A DNA stretch of 64,000 bases from positions 38,290-102,289 of the forward strand of contig JAJRRU010000015.1 in NCBI GenBank assembly GCA_024279135.1, in the 5' to 3' direction. The notes under the pieces were generated by a model, which was not told the DNA's origin, ran no database searches, and worked only from the letters and a program-made list of their open reading frames with translations. The number at the start of each line of letters is the position of its first letter. The first letter of the stretch is position 1. The position numbers and the translations under genes were made by a program. The DNA comes from Alphaproteobacteria bacterium (GTDB lineage: Bacteria > Pseudomonadota > Alphaproteobacteria > Rhodospirillales > Casp-alpha2). This document shows, piece after piece, positions 1 to 8,535 of this stretch.

Positions 1-68
1 TCGAGCGCCAGTTAAGTCATTATATCACCGGCTCGTATGCCGCCAGTTACCGACAAGCGATGGCTTGA
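1..68 (+). CDS. deoC: Deoxyribose-phosphate aldolase, C-terminal end only (DERA type)
   Basis: Only the last 22 codons lie in the window, read in the third frame and ending at TGA 66-68. The tail ERQLSHYITGSYAASYRQ closely resembles the C-terminus of animal-type DERA (human DERA has ERQIYHHVTGRYAAYHD), so I read it as the end of a long-form DeoC. The enzyme cleaves 2-deoxyribose-5-phosphate to glyceraldehyde-3-phosphate and acetaldehyde. It sits 29 bases upstream of an aldehyde dehydrogenase that could remove the acetaldehyde, and heads a nucleoside catabolism operon. The match is short and from memory, but the genomic context agrees strongly. Confidence 0.7.
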   Translation, partial: ERQLSHYITGSYAASYRQAMA

Positions 69-97
69 GGAAATGGCTTAGGAAAATGGGTTAGGAA

Positions 98-1288
98 ATG
101 AGTGTGATAGAATTAATGGGCACCATGGAATATGGCCCTGCACCGGAAAGTGCCGATCAGGCTCACGCCTGGCTTGATAGCCACGGTCGCGCGTTTGGGC
201 ATTTTATCAAGGGTGGCTGGAAAATATCTCAGCGGGCAAAATCCTTCAAGACCCGTAACCCGGCCACCGGTCAGGTTCTCGCCACCATTTCTCAGGGCGA
301 TCGCGGTGATGTGGACGCGGCGGTCAAAGCGGCGCGCAAGGCACAGAAAGGCTGGGCTGGCCTGGGCGGTCATGGCCGGGCGCGTCACCTTTATGCCCTG
401 GCCCGACAGGTTCAGAAACACGCCCGCCTGCTAGCCGTGCTGGAGACCCTCGATAACGGCAAACCCATTCGTGAAAGCCGCGATATTGACGTGCCGCTGG
501 TCGCCCGGCATTTTTATCATCACGCCGGATGGGCGCAACTGATGGAAAGTGAATTTCCTGATCACGTTCCGCTCGGTGTGATCGGTCAGATCGTGCCCTG
601 GAATTTCCCCATGCTGATGCTGGGCTGGAAAATAGCCCCGGCACTGGCGGCCGGTAATACGGTGGTTCTGAAACCGGCGGAATATACCTCGTTGACGGCG
701 CTGCTGTTCGCCGAGCTGTGTGATGAGGCGGGCTTGCCGCCGGGTGTCATCAATATTGTTACCGGCGATGGTCGAACCGGCGAAATGATCGTCAATCACA
801 AGGACATCAACAAGATAGCCTTTACCGGTTCCACGGATGTGGGCCGTCTGATCCGCCAGCAAACAGCCGGCAGTGGCAAAAAACTGACATTGGAGCTGGG
901 CGGCAAGTCTCCCTTTATCGTTTTCCCCGACGCCGATCTGGACAGCGCGGTTGAAGGCGTGGTCGATGCCATCTGGTTTAACCAGGGCCAGGTTTGTTGT
1001 GCCGGTTCCCGGTTGCTGGTCCAGGAAGGTATCCAGAAAATCTTCATCACCAAGTTAAAGGCGCGTATGGAGAAATTGCGGATCGGCGACCCCATGGATA
1101 AATGTATCGACATGGGGGCGATAATCGATCCGGCGCATCACAAACAAATTGATAAACTTGTTAAGACCGGTGTGCGCGAGGGTGCAACCCTGTGGCAGCC
1201 TGATTGTGCCTTGCCGAAAAAGGGCTGTTTCTACCGGCCTAGTTTGCTTGAAAACGTCACGCCATCGTCCACGGTTGCCCAGCAGTAA
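98..1288 (+). CDS. Aldehyde dehydrogenase, N-terminal part of an interrupted two-domain enzyme
   Basis: NAD(P)-dependent aldehyde dehydrogenase, probably oxidising the acetaldehyde released by DeoC just upstream. Visible family signatures are the cofactor-domain stretch VIGQIVPWNFPMLML, the FTGSTDVG loop, the general-base region ELGGKSPFIVF and the catalytic cysteine region FNQGQVCCAGSRLL. The start ATG at 98 follows an AGGA. The frame stops at TAA 1286-1288 after VAQQ, exactly where the family continues with E-IFGPVL; the same frame resumes at once with IFGPVLCVTTF. This is therefore a truncated product lacking the C-terminal end of its catalytic domain, probably from one G-to-T change (GAA to TAA) or a sequencing error. 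If unbroken, the protein would run to 2476 (about 792 aa) with a second, degenerate ALDH domain. Confidence 0.85.
   Translation: MSVIELMGTMEYGPAPESADQAHAWLDSHGRAFGHFIKGGWKISQRAKSFKTRNPATGQVLATISQGDRGDVDAAVKAARKAQKGWAGLGGHGRARHLYALARQVQKHARLLAVLETLDNGKPIRESRDIDVPLVARHFYHHAGWAQLMESEFPDHVPLGVIGQIVPWNFPMLMLGWKIAPALAAGNTVVLKPAEYTSLTALLFAELCDEAGLPPGVINIVTGDGRTGEMIVNHKDINKIAFTGSTDVGRLIRQQTAGSGKKLTLELGGKSPFIVFPDADLDSAVEGVVDAIWFNQGQVCCAGSRLLVQEGIQKIFITKLKARMEKLRIGDPMDKCIDMGAIIDPAHHKQIDKLVKTGVREGATLWQPDCALPKKGCFYRPSLLENVTPSSTVAQQ
1286..1288 (+). other. In-frame TAA splitting the aldehyde dehydrogenase gene
   Basis: The codons read CAG CAG TAA ATC TTC GGG CCT. Family members have Glu at this place (AQEEIFGPV), and GAA to TAA is a single base change. 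Both flanking open stretches are in the same frame. TAA is the normal terminator of many neighbouring genes, so reassignment of the codon is not credible. Confidence 0.85.
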
Positions 1289-1300
1289 ATCTTCGGGCCT

Positions 1301-2476
1301 GTGTTGTGTGTCACCACATTTCGCACCCACGATGAGGCCATCGAGCTGGCCAACAATACACGCTTCGGCCTGGCCGCCAGTATCTGGAGCGAAAACATCA
1401 ACCTTGCCCTGGATGTGGCCCCGGCCCTGAAGGCCGGTGTGGTGTGGATCAATACCACCAATCAGTTTGATGCTTCGGTTGGGTTCGGAGGCTACCGAGA
1501 GTCTGGATTTGGCCGTGAGGGTGGTCGTGAAGGCATGTTTGAATATATCAAACCGGCCTTTGAAACATCCTTGCGCCCCGTGGCAAAGAGCACGGTTGGA
1601 AAATCCAGGCGCAAAAAACCCACCGGAACCGCCCTCAACCGTACACCGAAACTTTATATCGGCGGCAAACAGGCCCGCCCCGACAGTGGTTATAGCCGCG
1701 CCGTATATGGTGCCGATGGAACTCACCTCGGCGATGTGGGTGAGGGTAACCGCAAGGATATCCGCAACGCCGTCGAGGCCGCGCTCAAGGCTGTTACCTG
1801 GGGTAAGGCTTCGGCCCATAACCGGGCTCAGGTACTGTATTATATTGCCGAAAACCTGTCGGCGCGGGCAGCAGAGTTTGCCGCGACCCTGCAGGCCATG
1901 ACGGGCCAGAGTTCGCGTCTCGCCCAGCGCGAGGTCGAGGCCACCATTGCCCGGCTGTTCAGCTACGGTGCGTGGGCCGATAAATACGATGGTGCGGTTC
2001 ATTCACCGCCGATGCGTGGTGTAGCGCTGGCCATGAACGAGCCTCTGGGTATTATTGGCATTGCCTGTCCCCAAGCGAACCCACTGTTGGGGCTGGTCTC
2101 GTTAATCGCCCCGGCAATTGCCATGGGCAACCGCGTGGTTGTTATTCCGTCAGAGGTTTATCCATTGGCTGCGACGGATTTTTATCAGGTGCTTGATACG
2201 TCGGACCTGCCGGGTGGTGTGGTTAACATAGTAACGGGCGGGTGCGAAGACCTGGCAAACACCCTGGCCAGCCACGATCAGGTCGATGGTATCTGGTATT
2301 TCGGTTCTCGATCGGGAAGTGCCGAAATAGAAAAATTATCCGCGCGAACTATCAAGCGTTGTTGGGTCAATAATGGCCTGGAACGTGATTTCTATATCCC
2401 TCAACTAGGCGAGGGGCGGGAGTATTTACGCAATGCCACCCAGGTCAAGAATATATGGATACCTTATGGAGAATAG
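1301..2476 (+). CDS. Aldehyde dehydrogenase, C-terminal part of the interrupted gene
   Basis: Continues the frame of the gene ending at 1288. The first 90 or so residues complete ALDH domain 1 (IFGPVLCVTTF just before the GTG at 1301, then GVVWINTTNQFD and GGYRESGFGREGG). From about residue 120 a second ALDH-like domain begins (PKLYIGGKQARPDSG, EPLGIIGIACPQANPLLG, GGVVNIVTGG). It is short and lacks an evident catalytic FxxxGQxC motif; the nearest cysteine is in KRCWVNNG. Such double-ALDH proteins with a degenerate second half occur beside DERA-type deoC. Independent translation would need the GTG at 1301, for which I see no good ribosome binding site, so this half is probably not expressed alone. 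Best treated with 98-1288 as one disrupted gene or one intact gene with a base-call error. Confidence 0.75.
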   Translation: MLCVTTFRTHDEAIELANNTRFGLAASIWSENINLALDVAPALKAGVVWINTTNQFDASVGFGGYRESGFGREGGREGMFEYIKPAFETSLRPVAKSTVGKSRRKKPTGTALNRTPKLYIGGKQARPDSGYSRAVYGADGTHLGDVGEGNRKDIRNAVEAALKAVTWGKASAHNRAQVLYYIAENLSARAAEFAATLQAMTGQSSRLAQREVEATIARLFSYGAWADKYDGAVHSPPMRGVALAMNEPLGIIGIACPQANPLLGLVSLIAPAIAMGNRVVVIPSEVYPLAATDFYQVLDTSDLPGGVVNIVTGGCEDLANTLASHDQVDGIWYFGSRSGSAEIEKLSARTIKRCWVNNGLERDFYIPQLGEGREYLRNATQVKNIWIPYGE

Positions 2477-2553
2477 CCTTGGCCTGAGAAAGGGGCTTTC
2501 CCTGATGTTATATACCAACTAGATTTTATTATTATCAATATAAGGAGTATACG

Positions 2554-3552
2554 ATGAAATTTTTACTTAAAGTGGTTGCCGTGGGCGCCATGTTGTTAAC
2601 AACGTTTGGCGCCAGTGCTGCCGAATTTAAACCGGCTGTGGTTTTTGACATGGGTGGTAAATTTGATAAATCCTTTAACCAGTCTGTGTTCGCCGGGGTG
2701 GAAAAATTTCGTAAGGAAACGGGTATCAAGTATCGGGAATTTGAAGTTACCAACGAGACCCAGCGTGAACAGGCCCTGCGCAAAATGGCCCAACGTGGTC
2801 ATTCGCCTATTATCGGCGTTGGTTTCGCACAAGCCCCCGCCATCAAGGATATCGCCACGGAATACCCCGACCTGAAGTTTGCCATTATCGACAGTGTTGT
2901 GGACCTGCCAAATGTCCAGTCGTACATCTTCAAGGAACAGGAAGGTTCTTACCTGGTTGGTGTTCTGGCGGCTATGGCGTCCAAGACCGGCAAGGTCGGT
3001 TACATCGGCGGCATGGATATTCCCATGATTCGCGCCTTTGGTTGCGGTTATGAGCAGGGTGCGCGCATGGCTAATCCCAACATCGAGGTAATTCACAATA
3101 TGACGGGCAGTACGCCATCGGCCTGGAACGATCCGGGTCGGGGTTCCGAACTGTCCAAAGGCCAGTTTGATCGCGGCGTTGATGTGATCTATGCCGCAGC
3201 AGGCGGTACGGGCGTTGGTGTTTATCAGGCAGCCAAGGATTCCGGCAAACTTGCCATTGGCGTTGATTCCAACCAGAACCACCTGCATCCCGGCACCATG
3301 CTGACATCCATGCTGAAACGCGTCGATGTGGCCGCCTACAACACCTTTAAGTCAGCCATGGACGGCACCTGGAAAGCGGGCATCTACAATTTGGGCCTGA
3401 AGGAAGATGGTGTTGGCTGGGCGCTTGATGAGCACAACAGGGCACTAATTACACCGGCCATGGAAGCCAAGGTTGAACAGATCAGGGCCGATATTATTGC
3501 CGGCAAGATAGCCGTGCATGACTACCGTACTGATAACAAGTGTCCCAAGTAA
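2554..3552 (+). CDS. BMP-family ABC transporter substrate-binding protein (nucleoside)
   Basis: Periplasmic binding protein of the BMP/PnrA family, 332 aa, which captures nucleosides for the ABC importer encoded next. It has a clear Sec signal peptide (MKFLLKVVAVGAMLLTTFGA, cut after ASA) and no lipobox cysteine. Family signatures are PAVVFDMGGKFDKSFNQS near the mature N-terminus, YLVGVLAAMASKTGKVGYIGG in the middle and a conserved Gly/Asp-rich hinge (IGVDSNQNHL). An AAGGAG site lies 7-8 bases before ATG. It follows the aldehyde dehydrogenase after 77 bases and is followed after 19 bases by the ATPase gene. The nucleoside assignment rests on family and on the surrounding deaminase/phosphorylase genes. 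Confidence 0.92.
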   Translation: MKFLLKVVAVGAMLLTTFGASAAEFKPAVVFDMGGKFDKSFNQSVFAGVEKFRKETGIKYREFEVTNETQREQALRKMAQRGHSPIIGVGFAQAPAIKDIATEYPDLKFAIIDSVVDLPNVQSYIFKEQEGSYLVGVLAAMASKTGKVGYIGGMDIPMIRAFGCGYEQGARMANPNIEVIHNMTGSTPSAWNDPGRGSELSKGQFDRGVDVIYAAAGGTGVGVYQAAKDSGKLAIGVDSNQNHLHPGTMLTSMLKRVDVAAYNTFKSAMDGTWKAGIYNLGLKEDGVGWALDEHNRALITPAMEAKVEQIRADIIAGKIAVHDYRTDNKCPK

Positions 3553-3571
3553 GTTATGACGGCTTAAAACC

Positions 3572-5206
3572 ATGTCTGATATGATTTCAGACACAGCTAC
3601 GCAGGATGGTTTGGCGGGTGAATCCCCGACGAACCATCTTGCGTTGGCTATTGAATTAAAGAATATCAATAAATCCTTCGGTGCTGTTCGGGCCAACAAG
3701 AATGTAAATTTGCCTGTTGTTGCGGGCACAATTCACGGTATCGTCGGCGAGAACGGGGCTGGAAAATCAACCTTGATGAGCATTCTGTACGGCTTTTACG
3801 AAGCCGACAGGGGCGAAGTGTTTATCGCCGGCAACAAGGTCCGCATCGACTCTTCGAAAGCCGCCATCAAGGCCGGCATCGGCATGGTGCATCAACATTT
3901 TATGCTGGTCGATACATTCACCGTGCTCGAAAATATCATGCTGGGGGCGGAATCCTCGCCTCTGATTAGCAACAGCGCTATCGAAGCTACCTCAATATTG
4001 GAGCATTTGGCCGATAATTATGGCTTGCATGTGAGATTGTCGGCTATCACCGGAACGTTACCGGTGGGCGAACAGCAACGGGTCGAAATTCTAAAGGCGC
4101 TCTATCGACGTGCGCGTATATTGATCCTGGACGAGCCGACCGGTGTGTTGACCCCAAGCGAAACAGATCAGTTATTCGAGGTTCTGAAAGCCCTGAAAAA
4201 TGAAGGTGTCACCATTTTGCTGATCACCCACAAACTGCGCGAGATTATGGCGATCACCGATTGTGTTTCCGTCATGCGCCACGGCGAAATGATTGCCCAT
4301 CGCAAGACATCGGAGACCAGCAAGGAAGAACTTGCCGAATTAATGGTCGGCCGCAAGGTATTTGACAGCCTTAACCGGCCTGCCGAAAAAATCGGTCCGG
4401 CCTCTGTGGTGGTGGAAAACCTGACCGTATTAAGCTCCCAGAATGTACCCCTGGTCGATAATATCAGCTTTCAGGTCAGGGCTGGAGAAATTGTCGGCAT
4501 TGCCGGGGTCTCGGGAAATGGTCAGAGTGAACTGCTCGACGTGCTGAACGGAATTCGCCCCGTTGATCAGGGACGCATCGTGATCAATGGTCGCGAGATT
4601 ACACCAGACCACCCCTTTGACCCGGCCGAAGCACGCACGCTCAAGATAGCCCATGTGCCCGAAGATCGGCACCGGATGGGTCTGGTAACTAAGTTCGACG
4701 CCCGGGAATCCATCATTCTGGGTTACCAGCGCCTGACCCGATACAACCCCGGCATGTTGCTTGATCAACAAGTCGTCAACGATGAATGCAACCGCTTGAT
4801 GGCGTTGTTCGATGTGCGACCCCACCAGCCTGAAATTAAATCGGCCAACATGTCCGGTGGTAACCAGCAAAAATTGATTCTGGCGCGTGAAATTGATAAG
4901 GCGCCAACTGAATTGTTTGTCGGTCAGCCGACCCGTGGCGTGGATATCGGGGCCATCGAATTTATTCATGAACAATTGCTGGATCTGCGTGATACCGGCT
5001 GCGCCATACTGATGGTTTCCGTGGAACTGGATGAGATTATGCAGTTAAGTGACCGTATTATTGTGATGTTTGAAGGCCGTATCGTCGCCGATATGGCCCG
5101 CGAGGAGGCCGACATCAAGACTTTGGGCCTGATGATGGCCAATGCCCATGATACCACCGACGCGGACCACGGCGCCCAAGCGACAAGCTCGGCGGGGGAA
5201 AGTTAA
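3572..5206 (+). CDS. ABC transporter double ATPase subunit (nucleoside importer)
   Basis: 544-aa cytoplasmic ATPase with two fused nucleotide-binding domains, as in NupA/YufO and simple-sugar importers. Domain 1 has Walker A GENGAGKST near residue 60, a degenerate signature LPVGEQQR and Walker B ILILDEPTGVL. Domain 2 (from about residue 275) has GVSGNGQSE in place of Walker A, lacking the Lys, a full signature MSGGNQQK and a Walker B-like LFVGQPTRGVD. Asymmetric sites of this kind are usual in this family, so domain 2 is not necessarily damaged. It powers uptake together with the BMP binding protein upstream and the two permeases downstream. Stop TAA is one base before the next ATG. Confidence 0.93.
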   Translation: MSDMISDTATQDGLAGESPTNHLALAIELKNINKSFGAVRANKNVNLPVVAGTIHGIVGENGAGKSTLMSILYGFYEADRGEVFIAGNKVRIDSSKAAIKAGIGMVHQHFMLVDTFTVLENIMLGAESSPLISNSAIEATSILEHLADNYGLHVRLSAITGTLPVGEQQRVEILKALYRRARILILDEPTGVLTPSETDQLFEVLKALKNEGVTILLITHKLREIMAITDCVSVMRHGEMIAHRKTSETSKEELAELMVGRKVFDSLNRPAEKIGPASVVVENLTVLSSQNVPLVDNISFQVRAGEIVGIAGVSGNGQSELLDVLNGIRPVDQGRIVINGREITPDHPFDPAEARTLKIAHVPEDRHRMGLVTKFDARESIILGYQRLTRYNPGMLLDQQVVNDECNRLMALFDVRPHQPEIKSANMSGGNQQKLILAREIDKAPTELFVGQPTRGVDIGAIEFIHEQLLDLRDTGCAILMVSVELDEIMQLSDRIIVMFEGRIVADMAREEADIKTLGLMMANAHDTTDADHGAQATSSAGES

Positions 5207-5207
5207 A

Positions 5208-6338
5208 ATGAACGATACCGTAAAACCCTTACCCCGATGGATCGATGTGGGCCTGATCCCCATCATTAATGTGAGCATTGCCCTGCTGGTCTCCGGTCTG
5301 GTTATTCTGGCGGTGGGCGAGAATCCTATTGAGGCTACAAAGGTCATGATTACCGGGGCTTTCGGCTACGACGAAGGCGTCGGTTATACTTTGTATTATG
5401 CCACCAACTTTGTTTTTACCGGACTGGCCGTCGCCATAGCTTTTCATGCCGGGTTGTTCAATATTGGCGGCGAAGGACAAGCCTATATTGGCGGGTTGGG
5501 CGTCGGGTTGGCCATGTTGTTGCTTGATGCGTCTATGCCGGCGGTCCTGCTGGTTCCCATCGCCATCCTGTCGGCGGCCCTGTTCGGTGGTTTGTATGCC
5601 GCCGTCCCGGCCTACTTGCAGGCGTATCGGGGCAGCCATATTGTTATCACCACCATCATGTTTAATTTTATCGCCTCGGCAATCATGGTTTATTTGATGG
5701 TTAACGTGCTGATTAATCCGGGTCAGCAATCTCCGGAAAGCCGCGAGTTTTCCGATGCCGCCCAATTGCCCTTCATGCACGAAATATTCGGCTGGTTCGG
5801 TGTGACCATTGCTCATTCACCGCTTAACCTGTCTATCGTGTGGGCATTGATTTGCTGTGTGCTGGTTTGGGTTTTTATCTGGCGGACAAAATGGGGTTAT
5901 GAAATCCGTACCGTGGGTTTCAATGAAACGGCGGCCTCCTACGCCGGTATCAAACCGGCTCGCGTTATTATGTTGTCCATGTGCATTTCGGGTGGTCTGG
6001 CTGGTTTTGTCGGCCTGAATGAAATTCTCGGTGTCCAGCATCGATTGCTTTTGAACTTTACCGCTGGGTACGGTTTTACCGGTATTGCCGTGTCCCTGAT
6101 GGGGCGCAACCACCCTTTTGGCATTGTTTTGGCCAGTGTGCTGTTTGGCGCACTGTATCAGGGTGGCGCTGAACTGGCGTTCGAAATACCCACCATCACG
6201 CGGGAAATGGTGGTCGCCATCCAGGGTTTTGTGATCCTGTTTTCCGGTGCACTGGCTTATATGATTACACCATGGATGACGTGGCTTTATAATCGACTGT
6301 CGCGTTCTGCTGTCACACCCGTAGAGGCGGAGGGTTAA
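5208..6338 (+). CDS. ABC transporter permease 1 (nucleoside importer)
   Basis: 376-aa inner-membrane permease of the branched-chain/simple-sugar type (NupP/YufP-like). I chose ATG 5208 (MNDTVKPLPRWIDVG): it lies one base after the ATPase stop and has GGGGGAAAG as a ribosome site; a longer reading from 5142 would overlap the ATPase gene. Multiple hydrophobic segments are visible, including IPIINVSIALLVSGLVILAV and the family loop FHAGLFNIGGEGQAYIGG, with the conserved GFNETAASYAGIK region towards the C-terminus. It forms the channel heterodimer with the next gene product, to which it is translationally coupled (TAAATG). Confidence 0.93.
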   Translation: MNDTVKPLPRWIDVGLIPIINVSIALLVSGLVILAVGENPIEATKVMITGAFGYDEGVGYTLYYATNFVFTGLAVAIAFHAGLFNIGGEGQAYIGGLGVGLAMLLLDASMPAVLLVPIAILSAALFGGLYAAVPAYLQAYRGSHIVITTIMFNFIASAIMVYLMVNVLINPGQQSPESREFSDAAQLPFMHEIFGWFGVTIAHSPLNLSIVWALICCVLVWVFIWRTKWGYEIRTVGFNETAASYAGIKPARVIMLSMCISGGLAGFVGLNEILGVQHRLLLNFTAGYGFTGIAVSLMGRNHPFGIVLASVLFGALYQGGAELAFEIPTITREMVVAIQGFVILFSGALAYMITPWMTWLYNRLSRSAVTPVEAEG

Positions 6339-7313
6339 ATGGAAGACACATTCTTATTTGTTGTCCTGACGCTCGATGCCATGCTGCGGGTCGCCACACC
6401 GTTGATTCTGTGTGCCATGGCGGGGTTGTTTTCCGAACGCTCGGGGATCGTTGATATCAGTCTGGAAGGCAAAATGCTTGTGGCTGCGTTTACCTCGGCC
6501 ACGGTAGCGGCCCTGACCGGTTCGCCGTGGCTGGCATTGTTTGCCGGCGTGAGCATGGCAACCATGATGTCACTGATCCATGGATTTGCCTGTATCACTC
6601 ATAACGGCAATCAGGTAGTCAGCGGCGTGGCGATCAATATTATCGCCTCGGGGCTGACGGCTGTGCTGGGCAATGCCTGGTTCCACCGGGGCGGTCAGAC
6701 ACCCAGCTTGCCATCGGAGGCTCGTTTTATGCCCATCGAGTTGCCCTTTGCAGAAGCCGCGGGGTCGATCCCGATCATCGGCACCATTTACAAGGAAATG
6801 ATCAGCGGTCATAACGGATTGGTCTATGTGGCGATTGCCATGGTGCTGATAACCTGGTGGGTGATATACCGCACCCGGTTCGGGCTGCGCCTTCGGGCCG
6901 TCGGCGAAAATCCGCAAGCCGTGGATACCGCCGGTATATCGGTCGCCTGGTTACGCTATCGGGCGGTGTTGATCTGTGGTTTGCTGACGGGCATCGCCGG
7001 AACGTATCTGGCCATTGCACAGAACGCCTCTTTTGTTCGTGATATGACGGCCGGTCAGGGATACATCGCTCTGGCCGCCCTGATTTTTGGCAAGTGGAAA
7101 CCGTGGCACGCCCTGGGTGCCTGCCTGATGTTTGGCCTGCTCGACGCCGTGGCCATCCGTATGCAAGGTGTCAGTGTGCAGTTGATCGGCGAAATGCCGG
7201 TCCAGCTGATCCAGACCATGCCCTACATCCTGACCGTTGTCCTGCTGGCCGGGTTTATCGGCAAGGCTATTGCTCCCAAAGCCATTGGCATACCTTATGT
7301 AAAGGAACGCTAG
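6339..7313 (+). CDS. ABC transporter permease 2 (nucleoside importer)
   Basis: 324-aa inner-membrane permease, partner of the preceding one (NupQ/YufQ-like). ATG follows the previous stop directly. The family motif near the N-terminus, GLFSERSGIVDISLEGKML, and the cytoplasmic coupling region RAVGENPQAVDTAGI are easily seen, with about eight hydrophobic spans. It is followed after one base by the cytidine deaminase gene, so transport and catabolism are co-transcribed. Confidence 0.93.
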   Translation: MEDTFLFVVLTLDAMLRVATPLILCAMAGLFSERSGIVDISLEGKMLVAAFTSATVAALTGSPWLALFAGVSMATMMSLIHGFACITHNGNQVVSGVAINIIASGLTAVLGNAWFHRGGQTPSLPSEARFMPIELPFAEAAGSIPIIGTIYKEMISGHNGLVYVAIAMVLITWWVIYRTRFGLRLRAVGENPQAVDTAGISVAWLRYRAVLICGLLTGIAGTYLAIAQNASFVRDMTAGQGYIALAALIFGKWKPWHALGACLMFGLLDAVAIRMQGVSVQLIGEMPVQLIQTMPYILTVVLLAGFIGKAIAPKAIGIPYVKER

Positions 7314-7314
7314 C

Positions 7315-7719
7315 ATGGATGAGAAGTTGTTCGCCCGGGCTCTGGATGCCAAGCAGCGAGCTTATGCGCCCTATTCGAATTTCGCCGTCGGTGCGGCTAT
7401 TCGGGGGGCGGGTGGCAAAATTTATGCTGGCTGTAATGTGGAAAACGCCGCTTATCCGCAAGGCTGCTGTGCCGAGGCTTCGGCCATTTCAGCCATGGTG
7501 CTTGATGGCGAGCAGACCATCAGTGAAATTTGCGTGGTTGGCGGGGGTGAGCTTCTGGTTACGCCCTGTGGTGGTTGCCGCCAGCGCATTCGCGAGTTTG
7601 CCAGCGATAATACGCCAATTTATATATGCGGCCCTGACGGGTTGCGAAAAACCTTAAGCCTGGGTGAGCTGCTACCATTATCGTTCGGCCCGGAAAATAT
7701 TTTAGATAAAAAGGATTAG
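7315..7719 (+). CDS. cdd: Cytidine deaminase
   Basis: 134-aa zinc enzyme converting (deoxy)cytidine to (deoxy)uridine and ammonia. It is the short, tetrameric, all-cysteine-ligand type: substrate loop AGCNVENAAYPQG, catalytic CAE with Glu as proton shuttle (CCAEASAIS), and the zinc pair PCGGCRQ. Length fits the 130-140 aa of that type. It lies one base after the permease stop and two bases before the purine nucleoside phosphorylase start. Its products feed the thymidine phosphorylase two genes downstream. Confidence 0.96.
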   Translation: MDEKLFARALDAKQRAYAPYSNFAVGAAIRGAGGKIYAGCNVENAAYPQGCCAEASAISAMVLDGEQTISEICVVGGGELLVTPCGGCRQRIREFASDNTPIYICGPDGLRKTLSLGELLPLSFGPENILDKKD

Positions 7720-7721
7720 CT

Positions 7722-8534
7722 GTGAGTACAGATATAGAACAATCCATAGCCGCGGTTATTGCTAAAAGCGGTGGGTTGAAACCAAAGATCGGTATTATTT
7801 TGGGCTCAGGCCTGGGCTCGTTTGTCGATTGCGTGCAAGACGCCGTAATCATTTCTTATGGTGAGCTGCCCGGTTTTCCGCAGCCGGGTGTGGGGGGGCA
7901 TGCCGGGCGTCTGGTGCTGGGCACAGTAGGTGGAACGCCTGTGGCGGTCATGCAGGGCCGGGCTCATTATTACGAAACCGGTCGGGCTGATGCCATGAAA
8001 ACACCGGTTCGCACACTGGCTGGTCTGGGCTGTGACACCCTTATTGTTACCAACGCAGCGGGCAGTCTGAACCCAGTCGCCGGACCCGGCAGTGTCATGG
8101 TGCTAAACGATCATATCAGTTTTACCGGTGTTTCGCCTCTATTTGGTGAGCCGGGCGATGACCGTTTTGTCGATCTGACCGATGCCTATGATCCGGCCAT
8201 TCGTGCCACCCTTCACAAAATTGCCAAGGGCCATGGCATTACCCTGCACGAAGGTGTTTATATGTGGTTCTGCGGACCGCATTTTGAAACCCCGGCAGAA
8301 ATCCGGGCCGCCGGTATTCTGGGGGTCAGTGCCGTGGGTATGTCGACCGTACCGGAAGTTATCCTGGCCCGCCACGCAGGTTTGAAGGTCTGCGCTCTGT
8401 CGATTATCACAAACGCGGCGGCTGGCATGGGTGATACCGGGCTCAGCCACCAACAGACCATGACTAATGCTGTGGTGGCGGCGGAAACCGTCAAAATCCT
8501 GCTGGTTGACTTTTTGACGAACCAGGGACGCTGA
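7722..8534 (+). CDS. Purine-nucleoside phosphorylase (trimeric PNP type)
   Basis: 270-aa enzyme of the high-molecular-weight-independent (PNP I / PunA, trimeric) family, splitting guanosine, inosine and their deoxy forms with phosphate to base plus (deoxy)ribose-1-phosphate. Signatures: phosphate loop ILGSGLGSF, GRAHYYETG, TNAAGSLN, MSTVPEVILARHAGL and TNAAAGM. The start is GTG. It sits between cdd and the thymidine phosphorylase, and its pentose-1-phosphate product is the substrate of DeoB downstream. Confidence 0.95.
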   Translation: MSTDIEQSIAAVIAKSGGLKPKIGIILGSGLGSFVDCVQDAVIISYGELPGFPQPGVGGHAGRLVLGTVGGTPVAVMQGRAHYYETGRADAMKTPVRTLAGLGCDTLIVTNAAGSLNPVAGPGSVMVLNDHISFTGVSPLFGEPGDDRFVDLTDAYDPAIRATLHKIAKGHGITLHEGVYMWFCGPHFETPAEIRAAGILGVSAVGMSTVPEVILARHAGLKVCALSIITNAAAGMGDTGLSHQQTMTNAVVAAETVKILLVDFLTNQGR

Positions 8535-8535
8535 G

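Noticed and set aside
1286..1288. UAA recoded as an amino acid
   Set aside because: Many intact genes in the window end with TAA (for example deoB, fabB, corC), so the codon is a normal stop; a point mutation or base-call error is simpler.
1055..2002. 315-codon open frame antisense to the aldehyde dehydrogenase
   Set aside because: Spans the interruption in the real gene but shows no domain; a shadow.
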